Below, one piece after another: positions 1 to 9,753 of a stretch of DNA of 64,000 bases. A program made the position numbers and the translations under genes. The notes beneath the pieces were generated by a model. That model worked only from the letters and a program-made list of their open reading frames with translations, ran no database searches and had not been told where the DNA came from. The DNA is from Neoaquamicrobium sediminum (GTDB lineage Bacteria; Pseudomonadota; Alphaproteobacteria; Rhizobiales; Rhizobiaceae), in the NCBI RefSeq assembly GCF_013240295.1, contig NZ_JABETK010000002.1, positions 186,001-250,000 of the forward strand, read 5' to 3'. Numbering within the stretch: position 1 is the stretch's first letter; each line of letters starts with the position of its first letter.

Positions 1-50
1 TTCAAATTCTGGGGTGCAGGGGGTTGCGGGAGCGAGCCTTATGGAGATCC

Positions 51-1304
51 TCAACTTGTCGCGGGCCGGACGGCGCGGTTGAGAGCAGCATAGTTTCGAG
101 CCGCCCTGTTGAGATAGTATCGCAAGCTACGCCAGTCGGAATGCCCAAGTTCTTCTGCGGCGTCGATCAAGATCTGGTGGTCATCGAACAGGATGTCGGA
201 ACTCCCCTTTGCCAATGCATACAGCCGGAAGACGACTTCCTCCGCAAAGCAGGCACGCAATCGATGGCCGCTACCCCGAACGTCAGCCACGACGAAGGCA
301 TCCTTGACGATATCTCCGACTGCCTTGGCGGTTAATCCATCTTTGGTTTTCAGCGACAGCCACAAATATCCGTGAAACACCGGCCCGGAAGACTGCACCT
401 TGGCGCGTTCCGACCATATAAAGTCGAGGGTCTGGTGGAGTAGTTGAAACGGCACCTTGATTTCGCGGGTCTTTCCGCCCTTCTCTATGATCTCTGCGGT
501 GACGAATGTGCGGCCGCTCTGACGGAAGCGTTCCACCGCGCCGCGCATCTCCGTACGAGATTTCGATGATGTGCCTGCGCGCGTAAAATGTTCGTTGGGC
601 GCGAGAATGCCCTCGGCGACCAGCGACGCCCGCAAGCGTTCGATCGTCAACGAGGCAACGCCCGCACGACGTAAGCCCACGTCTCGCATCCAGCGTGCGA
701 TCAGCCAGTTCCTCGCGGCGAGATAGGGATTATCCGGACTGGAAAGCACATCCAGCACCTGTTCGACCGCATCATCCGACGGCGTCGGGCGGCCACCGTT
801 TTTGGCTTTTGCGCTATAACCGAACGTCACCTTGCCTGTGCTGGGGTCAGATAAACGGGCATCCAGACGCGCAACATAGTTTGCCGCGCGCCATTCCTCA
901 TGGCCCTGCGAGTAGCTGTGTTCCTGAAGCAGGTAACGATGGAAGCGTGAGATTACGTCGAGGCAGCGCGACAGGCGGCGACGCGTTCTGGCTCCCGGGT
1001 TTCCGAGCCTCAGACGTTCGAGTTCCGTTCCTGTCCAGCTGACAATCGAGTCGAGGCTTATGCTGCTCGTCGCGGGTTGCCCGAGTACGAAGTCCCACCA
1101 GGCGCAGAGAATATAAGCCTCATCTTCAATACTTCCCGGCGCCAGATGGCGCTGAACGGCCTGGGCGCGCAAATAGTCGAAGATCGGTTCGACCAACGCC
1201 CCGCCAGGATCGAGAACGAGCGGGAATCGCGGTAGACGATGCTTTTGCAGCACAAAGTCTTCGGATGCCCGCACGATCCTGGTACGGCCTAAGCTGGCCT
1301 TCAT
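51..1304 (-). CDS. Tyrosine recombinase (last gene of a multi-recombinase operon)
   Basis: This 417-residue protein is a tyrosine site-specific recombinase expected to cut and rejoin DNA at island ends. The C-terminal catalytic domain shows the family residues: an Arg in DVGLRRAGVASL, an HxxR motif in GSGHRLRACFAEEV, and a final His/Tyr pair in ELGHSDWRSLRYYL. Its ATG overlaps the stop of the upstream small gene in an ATGA junction, so the four genes from 6028 down to 51 form one translationally coupled minus-strand operon. Operons of several recombinases plus a small partner are known from GInt genomic islands and Tn554-type transposons; assignment to one of these is inference. Confidence 0.85.
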   Translation of the reverse strand: MKASLGRTRIVRASEDFVLQKHRLPRFPLVLDPGGALVEPIFDYLRAQAVQRHLAPGSIEDEAYILCAWWDFVLGQPATSSISLDSIVSWTGTELERLRLGNPGARTRRRLSRCLDVISRFHRYLLQEHSYSQGHEEWRAANYVARLDARLSDPSTGKVTFGYSAKAKNGGRPTPSDDAVEQVLDVLSSPDNPYLAARNWLIARWMRDVGLRRAGVASLTIERLRASLVAEGILAPNEHFTRAGTSSKSRTEMRGAVERFRQSGRTFVTAEIIEKGGKTREIKVPFQLLHQTLDFIWSERAKVQSSGPVFHGYLWLSLKTKDGLTAKAVGDIVKDAFVVADVRGSGHRLRACFAEEVVFRLYALAKGSSDILFDDHQILIDAAEELGHSDWRSLRYYLNRAARNYAALNRAVRPATS

Positions 1305-1743
1305 CGGATCGGCACAATGCGGGCGAGCTCGGATCGCGCTTCCGCAAGTTGGGCCTGGGCGATCTCCTTCAACTGTCGCTCACGGGTCAGAGCTTGTCCC
1401 ATAAGTCGGTGCTCGCTGGAGAGGACAGCCATTTGCTGGGCGAGCGCCTGGACCTCTCGTTTCAGAGACTGAAGTTCCGTGCCCGGTCGTTGTACGGGTT
1501 TCAAGAGCTTGGCCGCAACCGTATCAAAACGCGCGCGCAATTCTGGATAATGACCGGACGGGGCCGGAGCTGCCAAATTGGGATTCGACCAGGCGGTGAG
1601 CCCCGTTCCATATCGACCCAACGGGCAAGTTCTGCTGGCCCGCGTGGGCAATATTCTCCCTCCGGAAGGCCTCCCTTCGCAGCCCAGGATTCGAGCAATT
1701 CAACTTTGCGCTGAAAGGATTCCCTGGCAGCAGATGGTTTCAT
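1301..1743 (-). pseudogene. Small recombinase-operon partner, frameshifted (Tn554 TnpC/GInt small-gene-like)
   Basis: Both ends are fixed by ATGA overlaps: its ATG (1743) overlaps the stop of the 762-residue recombinase, and its stop (1301) overlaps the ATG of the 417-residue one. The span is 443 nt, not a multiple of three, so the frame breaks inside. Reading from 1743 gives a sensible N-terminus (MKPSAARESFQRKVELLESW) up to DMERG. A second frame then continues LTAWSNPNL into a coiled-coil-like C-terminus. Adding one G to the GGGG run at 1601-1604 (minus strand) joins the two into about 147 residues. The small size, coiled coil and position match the non-catalytic partner of Tn554 or GInt systems by analogy. 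The break may be an assembly error, a mutation or, less likely, a programmed shift. Confidence 0.6.
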
Positions 1744-4028
1744 TTCTGATCGACTCCATGGAAACGGGCCAGGTGATCTTCGGCCGCTTGCCGTCTTTCG
1801 GCCATCCTGGCTGCCAGCACTGTTCCCGGGCACATGAGGCAAGCGCTATTGGCGCTTTCTATCACCTTTTCCCAGTATCTCCTGTTCTCGGCCAACTGCA
1901 CATTGTGCGGGCATCCGGCGCAGATCAGATCTTCAGCGTACCGTAAATCGGGACCTTGGCGTCGTTGTGCCTCCGGATTCTTTCTTCGGGCCGCAATCAC
2001 ACAGCCCGCCACGCTGAGGTCCTTTTCCGAGTTACCACACGCGCAATAGGAATGGCCCTGGCCATTCGGTTCCAGACTTTGCGCCCCCGCAAACTCAATG
2101 AGCAGTCGATCGAATGTCGGCCCGTCTGCACCGTAGTCGCCGACCTCGGCGCGTGCTTGCCAATCAGCCTTGAGACGTTGAAGGTCGTTCAGGATCCTTG
2201 TCCCGGCCCTGCCGCTGAGTTGCTCATGACCATCGAGTGCCCGACGATAGATCTCGAGACGGAAGTCGAGGCCGACCTCCTCGAATGTTCGCAGCCTCAG
2301 GTCTTCGCGTGCAAGCGCACGCCTGGCCTGTTCAAGGTCTGCTCGGGCATGGTCGACAAGCTTGAAGAAACCTCCGAACCGCGCTTCGGTGATGTACGAA
2401 CGGGTGCTGTCCGGATCATAGTGGCAAAGATATTGGGATAGGGCGGTCAGCGAGCGGTCCCGATACCGATAATAATAGACGACCGCGAAAAACCGACGGA
2501 ACTGGTGTGGAGCGAAGGACCAATAAGTGCCGTCGGGAAGCGCAGGCACCTTCATCTCCTCGGCAAAGGCCAGCAAGCCGCGGCTGATGTTGGGGGTCTG
2601 GACCGACGGGGCCCTGGCGAATGGGTTGTGTAACTGTAGCAGCCACCGTGATCCGGATTCCTTGCGTGCGGTTGCACTCAGCCACATCAATATCTCCACG
2701 GCTTTTGCTACCGCCGCCGGGGCCGGAATCCGCTCCCGACCGCGGACGCTTTTGGCGATGAAGGTCTTGAGCCAAAGCTCACCGCCATCATCCTCCAGGC
2801 AATCATCTCGTAAGCTGAGAATTTCCTCGATCCTTCTTGCCGAGAAGGCCGCGATGACGATCACGCACGCAGTGGGAAGCAGGCGCAGGAAGATATGGTG
2901 GAGGCTGGTCGTGACATTGTTGATAGCCGCGCCATCGAAATGGCCGATGCTGGGAATGCCCAGTGCTCCATCCTCGCGCACATGCTTGAGCGCCGGACTG
3001 TTCCAGATGTCGTGGACCAGTTTTGCACGACGCCATTTGCCAGGCTCGTTCCTGAACCCTCGCTCGGCATGACGGACGTCATCGACAAGTGTCTTCAGAT
3101 CGTCGGCGTAAAACAATACCCATCGAAGTGCGCGATCAATGAGAAAACAGGTTTGGGTTGCCGGCGCGGTCGGGGTTTTGGAAAGCGGTGCACCGAGCTT
3201 CCTGGCTAACCGGGCGGAGTCGATCCTTCTGTTGAATGGTCTATATCCAATCGGATCATGTGTGAGTTCTTCCTGGAGGCGGCCAAGTCGTTCCCAAACG
3301 CGCATATAGCGATCTAAGGATTGCCCACAGAATGTCTGATCTCTCTTGCGATTGTTTACCCGGTTATGAAGACAGGGGGTGATTTTGAGGCCGTTCTCAA
3401 CGGCCCAATCAGCAAAAATCTTCGCCGCATTGTCCGATAGCTGTTTGCTATATTCGAAACCGGCCAGCCTGCTGGCCGCTTCGACGGAGAAAGTATTCGG
3501 GTCACTTTGTTGAACAGGCGGAGCGCGGCCGGCATGACGACATCTTTTAACGGCTTCTCGCGCCGCAGCTTCAGATCGGATCAGTCCTTCCATGCCGGCG
3601 TGCTTCAGGCTGTCGCAAAACTCCTCGAACCAGGCCTGTGTCAGATCCGACATGCCAGGAAGCCCACACGCGGTGCGCCAACGAAGGAATGCAACGAACC
3701 CCGCATATTCCTCCCGGATGGTCGAGGCAGAGCGGACCCAGGCATTCGGCCCGGTAAGCGCGTAATAGACGTATTTCTTGGCGGTAAGGAGATCTCGCCA
3801 TTCGGCGTAGTCCGTCAGGCGTCGGTCTGGTGCGATCAAGATGTCGAACCGGATCGTCGTGCTCGCGTGCCGGCGTATCGTCGGGTTGTCGAGCTCAACC
3901 AACCAGGCATTATCCTCGAGAGTGCCGTCCTTGAGCCAGAGCGGCCTCGGGTTTTGCAGGAACTCGCAAAAGGCGGCAGCACCTGCCTCGCGGGCGTGTC
4001 GTGGCGGTTGATGGACCCGGCTCACCAT
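1740..4028 (-). CDS. Large tyrosine recombinase (762 aa)
   Basis: The protein is about twice the length of a simple phage integrase. The recombinase signature sits in the second half: Arg in FSARRIEEILSLRDD, HxxR in FAPHQFRRFF, and His plus the candidate nucleophile Tyr in YLCHYDPDSTRSYI. The last 120 residues are rich in cysteine (YCACGN, CAGCPHN, SACLMCPG), which suggests a metal-binding tail. The gene overlaps the end of the 668-residue gene by 7 nt and its own stop overlaps the next start, so all are made from one transcript. Large size plus a Cys tail is typical of the second recombinase in multi-recombinase islands. Confidence 0.82.
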   Translation of the reverse strand: MVSRVHQPPRHAREAGAAAFCEFLQNPRPLWLKDGTLEDNAWLVELDNPTIRRHASTTIRFDILIAPDRRLTDYAEWRDLLTAKKYVYYALTGPNAWVRSASTIREEYAGFVAFLRWRTACGLPGMSDLTQAWFEEFCDSLKHAGMEGLIRSEAAAREAVKRCRHAGRAPPVQQSDPNTFSVEAASRLAGFEYSKQLSDNAAKIFADWAVENGLKITPCLHNRVNNRKRDQTFCGQSLDRYMRVWERLGRLQEELTHDPIGYRPFNRRIDSARLARKLGAPLSKTPTAPATQTCFLIDRALRWVLFYADDLKTLVDDVRHAERGFRNEPGKWRRAKLVHDIWNSPALKHVREDGALGIPSIGHFDGAAINNVTTSLHHIFLRLLPTACVIVIAAFSARRIEEILSLRDDCLEDDGGELWLKTFIAKSVRGRERIPAPAAVAKAVEILMWLSATARKESGSRWLLQLHNPFARAPSVQTPNISRGLLAFAEEMKVPALPDGTYWSFAPHQFRRFFAVVYYYRYRDRSLTALSQYLCHYDPDSTRSYITEARFGGFFKLVDHARADLEQARRALAREDLRLRTFEEVGLDFRLEIYRRALDGHEQLSGRAGTRILNDLQRLKADWQARAEVGDYGADGPTFDRLLIEFAGAQSLEPNGQGHSYCACGNSEKDLSVAGCVIAARRKNPEAQRRQGPDLRYAEDLICAGCPHNVQLAENRRYWEKVIESANSACLMCPGTVLAARMAERRQAAEDHLARFHGVDQK

Positions 4029-6028
4029 AACTCGATGGCCCGCACAGTGCCCGCCGTCAGGCCGGCATCGACTTCGGCCTCCATCATCCTGAGAGCGCGA
4101 CGGTGATGGGAGGACCGCAACCGATCAAGAATGACTTCGCAGAGAGCCTGGAAATTCAGCCAGACCTCGGCCCATCTTGCAGGATTGTTCGCCTTGAACG
4201 CTTCCTCCTGCCGGCCAAGAGATCGTTGGAAAAGGACAAGCGCCCGGATGCTATCGTTGCTCGGCCGGAACTGCCGGAAATGACAAGTCGCGCATTTGTC
4301 GATGGCCATGCAGGGTCCTGTATCCTCGTTGTTGGACGTCTTGGGGGCCGTGCAGAGAAAGCCCAGGCCCGTGGTTCTGGCGTGGTCCAAGGCGCTCTCG
4401 TGCGTCATCGATGTTCCAAGGGTATCGGCCGCTCCTTCGATGGGTTCGATGAGGCCCGCTTCTAATGCGGCTAGGAATGTCCGCATTTTTGAGGCAAGAA
4501 GGGCTTTGAACCACGGACGGCTCAGATACCGCATGGTGGTGGCTGAGTTCTTGTGCTGAGCCAATCGCGCCGCGACCGTATGTTCGAAATTGGCGCGCGC
4601 CGCTTCCAGTTGAAGGACCGTGGGCCGGATCATCTGGCGACGTAGCGGTAGCCGGCCAATGACGGGGTGCTCGAAATTCTCGGCCAGCATCGCCTGCCAG
4701 TGGTGATCGATGGCAGCGGTTGTCATCGGACCGATACGGTTGCGGTCGGATTTATATCCAGGCACGATCCAGAGCTTATCGGCAGTGGGCAATTCGAGGT
4801 ATCGGGCCGTTGCCCGAATGCGCTCCGACAGCTTCTGCCAGGCGCGGATCGCTTCGGCACCGCTGAGATCGCCGTCGTTGTGGCGGACGTCAATGTCGGC
4901 GCCTTCCCAAAGGGTGCCTTCCTGGATTTCGCCACGGGCGCGCAATTTTGCCGCGGCGACGGTGATGATCCGGACTTTGCCCCGGTGAATATCACCGATG
5001 AAGGGATCTGCGGCGAGCCGGTCACAGGTCGATACATTGAATGCGGTGTCGATCATGACGATGGTTTGCGCAGCGAGCAGCAACCGAACGTTGCCCTCAA
5101 CGTGACTGACGGCTTCCGTCCAGCCACCGAGCGCCGTGCCATGGCAGCCCAGCATCGTATTCTTCCAGTCGTTGAAACTCCGTCGATGCGGTTCCGCCAG
5201 CGCGAGATAGCGCACCATGATGGCCATGCCTCGCTGTCTGGCATTGGCACGATTCTCGTCGGAGAGCGTGGCTCTTCGGACGTGAAGCGCGCTCAAATCC
5301 TGGAGGAGGTCCTCTGGTGTCCGCGGTGTCGGTAGATCCCGCGCTGCTGTGAAAGCCTGACCAGTTTCCCACTTGGCTATTCCGGCGCGCAGAGTACGCA
5401 CGCAGATTGCCCGCAGCGCATAAAGTCGTTCATCGTTGAGACGGATGACTTCGCGCCAGTCGAGCTGGTCGTATTTCGGTCGTACCCACCCTTGTAGATC
5501 CGTCGGCAGTTCGACCTTGTTGAGTTCGCCGAATGATGGAATGTTCCGTCCCGTCAGTTGCCCCCGGGCAACGGGTGTAAATCTACCGGGATCGCTCCAG
5601 AGGCCGGCGCGGGACAGCCGCCGCAGGCAACTGACAACGGCTTCGAGGAGAGCTTTCCTGGAAAGCAGGTTGGTGTTGTTGATGATTTCGAAGCACTCGA
5701 TGTCGCGTAACCGTGACGCCCAAGCCTCGCCCACCTCGTACATGAGCATTTTCGTCAAGCGCTCTGACCGCCCGAGCTGGATCGAATTGAAGAATAGGGC
5801 CTCTGCAGATTCTGCGCATATTTCGGCCCTCAGAGCCACCCAGCGGAGAAAGCGGACGAACGCCCGAAAATAACCCGCAGTTGTCGACGCGGTACAGCCG
5901 ATGAATTGCTGCTCCCACGCAGACGCGAGGCGCTTGGCCGCCGCGGTGCCATAGAGCGGAACCACCACGGCGAAATCGAAAATCCTGCCGTCGACCTTGA
6001 CTTCGAAGCTGTCCAACGTACCCTCCAA
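4022..6028 (-). CDS. Large recombinase-like protein with degenerate active site (668 aa), first gene of operon
   Basis: This is the first gene of the minus-strand recombinase operon. Its C-terminal part keeps a recombinase-like ending, RLAQHKNSATTMRYL, with a His and a candidate Tyr. The upstream Arg motif is hard to find (TAFNVSTCDRLAADPF), and the HxxR position reads MIRPTVLQLEAAR. It may therefore be a partly inactive or structural member of the complex. A Cys pair follows (KCATCHFRQF). The start at 6028 lies about 90 nt from the point where helicase homology begins on the other strand, so this operon sits at the very edge of the inserted island. Confidence 0.75.
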   Translation of the reverse strand: MEGTLDSFEVKVDGRIFDFAVVVPLYGTAAAKRLASAWEQQFIGCTASTTAGYFRAFVRFLRWVALRAEICAESAEALFFNSIQLGRSERLTKMLMYEVGEAWASRLRDIECFEIINNTNLLSRKALLEAVVSCLRRLSRAGLWSDPGRFTPVARGQLTGRNIPSFGELNKVELPTDLQGWVRPKYDQLDWREVIRLNDERLYALRAICVRTLRAGIAKWETGQAFTAARDLPTPRTPEDLLQDLSALHVRRATLSDENRANARQRGMAIMVRYLALAEPHRRSFNDWKNTMLGCHGTALGGWTEAVSHVEGNVRLLLAAQTIVMIDTAFNVSTCDRLAADPFIGDIHRGKVRIITVAAAKLRARGEIQEGTLWEGADIDVRHNDGDLSGAEAIRAWQKLSERIRATARYLELPTADKLWIVPGYKSDRNRIGPMTTAAIDHHWQAMLAENFEHPVIGRLPLRRQMIRPTVLQLEAARANFEHTVAARLAQHKNSATTMRYLSRPWFKALLASKMRTFLAALEAGLIEPIEGAADTLGTSMTHESALDHARTTGLGFLCTAPKTSNNEDTGPCMAIDKCATCHFRQFRPSNDSIRALVLFQRSLGRQEEAFKANNPARWAEVWLNFQALCEVILDRLRSSHHRRALRMMEAEVDAGLTAGTVRAIELW

Positions 6029-6061
6029 TCAAGCCTGTGAGGATACATATCGAGTCGAGCA

Positions 6062-6095
6062 GATTCGCTAAGCGGCTGTGTTGATAGCGAAAATC
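6062..6095. repeat. Inverted repeat at island edge, candidate recombinase site
   Basis: The arms GATTCGCTA (6062-6070) and TAGCGAAAATC (6085-6095) are inverted copies, apart from two extra bases in the right arm. They lie between the recombinase operon start and the first recognisable helicase codons, where the attachment site of the island would be expected. Use as an attachment site is inferred from position alone. Confidence 0.3.
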
Positions 6096-6100
6096 TGATT

Positions 6101-7473
6101 CGATATCGATCGCAAAACGCCAAAATCCTGCTGGAGCCGGGCTGGAAGGCCGATGCGGCGATCCAGGGTCTCGGTCGGACCAACAGGACCAATCAAGCTC
6201 AACCGCCGCTCTTCCGCCCGATCGCCACTGACGTGAAGGCTGAGAAGCGCTTCCTCTCCACGATCGCGCGTAGGCTCGATACACTCGGCGCGATCACGCG
6301 TGGGCAGCGCCAGACCGGCGGACAGGGTCTCTTCCGGCCAGAGGACAATCTCGAAAGCCCCTATGCGCGCGGTGCGCTGCGCCAGCTCTATCTGCTGCTC
6401 GTGCGTGGCAAGGTCGAGAACTGCTCGCTCGACCGCTTTGAGTCCGCCACCGGTCTCAAGCTCACGGATGACAACGGCATCAAGGACGAGCTGCCGCCGA
6501 TCACGACCTTCCTCAACCGTCTGCTCGCGCTGACCATCGACCTGCAGGGCGTGCTTTTTACGGCGTTTGAGCAGCTCCTGACGGCGAAAGTCGACGGGGC
6601 GGTTCGCAGTGGAGTCTATGACGTCGGACTCGAAACGCTGCAGGCCGAGAGCTTCATCGTCACCGGCAGCGAGGTGATCCATACGCACCCGGGCACCGGC
6701 GCGGAAACTCGGCTTCTCACCATCACCCGCCGGGAGCGCAATCGACCGACGAGCCTCGCCGACGCGCTCGATCATCTCTCCGATCCGCGCGCACGGCTCC
6801 TGGTCAATGGTCGCTCCGGCCGCGCCGCCGTGCAGATTTCCGCACCATCGATGATGCTCGACGATGGCGAGATCGAGCGCCGCGTCTGCCTGGTCCGGCC
6901 GATGGAGCAGCACTATGCGCCGCTGCGCATGATGGGTGAGAGCCAGTGGGAGGAAGCCGATCGCGCCGCCTTCGCCGCCGCGTGGTGGGCTGAGTTGATG
7001 ACGTGCCGGAGTTTTCCGACAGCACGATCCACATTGTCGCCGGCCTGTTGTTGCCGATCTGGAAGCGGCTGCCAAACGAGTCGACGCGGGTCTACCGGCT
7101 CCAGACCGATGGCGGCGAGCGCATCATCGGCCGCCGCGTCTCGCCCGCCTGGGCGGCAAACGCCGTCACCACGGGCGCAACATCGCTGACCCCTGAGCAG
7201 GCCTTCACCGCTCTGATGGACGGCACGACGATCCTCGATCTCGCTGACGGCCTTCAGCTTCGGCGCGCCCGCGTCATGAATGCCCAGCGCCTGGAGCTGA
7301 CCGGCTTCACCGAGGCGATGCGGGACCGGCTGCGCACCTACGGCCTGTTCAGCGAGATCATCTCGTGGAAGCTCCGCTTTTTCGTGCCGGCCGACGCCGC
7401 CGGACCGGGCGTCCTCGCCAAGGTGCTCGATACATATCCCGTGGCGCGCATCTCCGAGCGGGAGGCCGCGTGA
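6101..7473 (+). pseudogene. Strawberry-notch (SBNO) family helicase, 3' fragment, frameshifted
   Basis: The translation matches the C-terminal helicase part of bacterial SBNO proteins carried on conjugative elements: LLEPGWKADAAIQGLGRTNR, then FRPIATDVKAEKRFLSTI and GAITRGQRQTGGQG. Full-length relatives have well over 1000 residues, so the N-terminal half is missing. Recognisable homology begins at about 6125, next to the island edge, so insertion of the recombinase island probably split the gene. A second fault lies near 7000, where the frame changes from AWWAEL to DVPEFSDSTIHIVAGLLLP; one extra G restores AELDDVPEF. The stop overlaps the next start by one base (TGATG). Confidence 0.8.
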
Positions 7474-8509
7474 TGGCACGTCAAGACGCTTCCGATCTCG
7501 CGCACAGTCTCGGCCGGCAGGCCGAGGCGGTGTGCCGGCATTATCTTTCCAGCGGTCGCCGCGAGGGCAACTACTGGCTCGTGGGCGATGCGCGCAACAC
7601 ACCCGGCCGCTCGATGTATGTCCGGCTCAAGGACACGCCGAAAGGTCCCGCCGGCAAATGGACCGACGCGGCCACCGGCGAGCATGGCGATCTCCTCGAC
7701 GTCATCCGAGAAAGCTGCGGCCTCATCGACTTCAAGGATGTCGCCGACGAGGCGCGGACCTTTCTCTCGATGCCGCCGCCGGCGCCGGAGGCCCGTCAGC
7801 ACGAACGGCCGAACCCAGCGCCGCATGGCTCCCCGAAGCGGCCCGCCGACTGGTCCGCATGTCGCAGCCGATCCACGGCACGCTCGTACAAACGTATTTA
7901 CGGGAACGCGGCATTACGGATTTGCGCGGAACCGGAAGCCTGCATTTCCACCCGCGCTGCTATTATCGCCCCGAAGAGCATTCGCCGACCGAGACCTGGC
8001 CGGCGATGATCGCGGCCGTCACCGACCTCGACGGCAAGATCACCGGGGCGCATCGCACCTGGCTCGATCCGCGCCGCCGCGATAAGGCGCCAATCGACAC
8101 GCCGAGGCGAGCCATGGGCGATCTTCTCGGCAACGCGGTCCGCTTCGGCATAGGCAGCGATGTGATAGCGGCGGGCGAAGGCATCGAGACCGTCCTGTCG
8201 CTTCGTCAGGTCCTTCCCGACATGCCTATGCTGGCGGCGCTCTCCGCGGCCCATCTCGCTGCAATCCTGTTCCCCGACACACTGCGGCGGCTCTACATCG
8301 TCCGCGACAACGATCCGGCCGGTGACGCTGCGCGCGACACCCTCATCGAACGGGCCGACGCGGCCGGGATCGAGGCGATTGTCATCTCGCCGCAGCTGGG
8401 CGACTTCAACGAGGATCTGCGCAACCTCGGCCTGGACGCATTGAGCGTGGAAGCCCGGTTGCAGGTCGCGCCGCAGGACGTCGCGCGCTTCATGGCGTTG
8501 GCGGCATAG
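7473..8509 (+). pseudogene. Toprim-domain primase-like protein (DUF7146 type), frameshifted
   Basis: The N-terminal part (MARQDASDLAHSLGRQAEAV) and the C-terminal part (from TYLRERGITDLRGTGSLHFH) together match the Toprim/DUF7146 proteins found beside SBNO genes on alphaproteobacterial conjugative elements. The Toprim core shows the glutamate motif AAGEGIETVLSLRQV and an acidic motif IVRDNDPAGD. The frame changes near 7800, between EARQH and RTAEPSAAWLPEAARRL; a single missing base would account for it. A role in priming DNA copying after transfer is inferred from the family. Confidence 0.75.
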
Positions 8510-8637
8510 CCGGCAGGAGAACGGGCGTGAGGTTCGCCGCCGTGCTCGGCGGATGCATCATTCCATCGGAGGGGGCCCGCGCCTCGGCCTTCGAGAGGGC
8601 GATCGGCCCACAGGCCGGCCAACCGGGCAATGGCGGC

Positions 8638-8699
8638 GGCCGACTATTTTCCGGCGCGGCCGAGAGGCCGCTTTCCATCGCGAGGCAAAATAGCCGGCC
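8638..8699. other. Nested inverted repeat, possible structured RNA or protein-binding site
   Basis: An outer near-perfect inverted repeat pairs 8638-8652 (GGCCGACTATTTTCC) with 8684-8699 (GGCAAAATAGCCGGCC). Inside it lies a perfect 6-bp hairpin, GCGGCC-GAGA-GGCCGC (8656-8671), whose loop fits the stable GNRA type. It stands in the 297-nt gap between the Toprim and DUF2493 genes, where I see no convincing gene. Confidence 0.4.
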
Positions 8700-8806
8700 T
8701 TAGCCATCGAGCCCTACGCTTTCGCTCCGGGTGCCCGGTCGTCCGGCCTGCGGGCTTCGTCGCCATGAAGGCCGCGACGGTCGCGGTCCAACCGACGGAG
8801 CATCCC

Positions 8807-9729
8807 ATGCGCGAGCACGACGACTACGAACCGCATCACGAATCGTCACCCACCGACCATGTCCTCAACGAACTGCAACTCCACGGGTACCGCCCCTTCA
8901 CCGACGAGCCCGACCAGCGGCTTCTGCCGGACGGCAATCAGCCGCGGGCGCCGTCGCCGACATCTTCGACGCTCTGATCGGCACCCTGGCAGACACGCGT
9001 CTCGAACCTGACCTCGACGATCTCCTCTGGTCGACCGTGAACGTCTTCCACCGCGCCACCGACCGGATCGGCCGCGAACTGGATGACAATGAGCAGTCCC
9101 AGAAGCGGGCGCAGCGCGAACAGGACGGCAGCGAGGTGAAATCGGTCGAACTGGAGCGCCTGATCGCAGAGGGGATCACGCTGATAGAGCGCCAGAACGC
9201 CTTCGAGCTGATGCGCGACCAGGCCGCCGAACACTACGAACGCCACGTCGGCAAGCCTTGGCTCCCGCGCAGCGGATCGAAGGTCAACCATCGCAATCTG
9301 ACTTCGGCGATGATCGACAGCCGCGACTTTCTCATGGCGAAGAAGCGCGCCGATCAGGAAGTACTACTTCCGCCCGGTCCCAAGATCATCGTCACCGGCG
9401 GCCTCGACTTCAATGATCACCAGCTTATCTGGGCAAAGCTCGATCAGGTTCACGCCAAGCACGCCGGCATGGTTCTGGTCCATGGAAAGTCGCCAAAGGG
9501 TGCCGAGAGGATCGCCTCGCTCTGGGCATCGAACCGCAACGTTCCGCAAATCGGCTTTGCACCCGATTGGACCAAGCACGGACGATCGGCACCGTTCAAG
9601 CGGAATGACCAGATGCTCGATATCGTGCCGAAGGGCGTGCTGCACTTCCCGGGCACGGGCATAAATGACAACCTCGCCGACAAGGCCAAGAAGCTCGGCA
9701 TTCCGGTTTGGAAGCACGGCGGCGCGTGA
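8807..9729 (+). pseudogene. DUF2493 (SLOG-type nucleotide-binding) protein, frameshifted
   Basis: The C-terminal 120 residues are a DUF2493/SLOG domain: KIIVTGGLDFNDHQLIW, VLVHGKSPKGAERIA, and FPGTGINDNLADKAKKLGIP. The upstream region (DNEQSQKRAQREQDGSEVKS) is the conserved helical extension of the conjugative-element version. The natural start is ATG 8807 (MREHDDYEPHHESSPTDHVL). The frame breaks near 8942 between LLPDGNQ and AAGAVADIFDAL, and one added base repairs it. SLOG proteins bind nucleotides or related ligands; the role on conjugative elements is unknown. Confidence 0.78.
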
Positions 9730-9753
9730 GCGCCGCCACGCATGGGCCGCTGC

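Noticed and set aside
1301..1743. Programmed ribosomal frameshift in the small recombinase partner
   Set aside because: No clear slippery heptamer or following structure was found, and similar single-base losses occur in many unrelated genes of the window, so an assembly error or mutation is simpler.
6068..7075. 335-residue open frame on the minus strand next to the recombinase operon
   Set aside because: The plus strand carries unmistakable SBNO sequence here; the reverse frame is basic low-complexity text.
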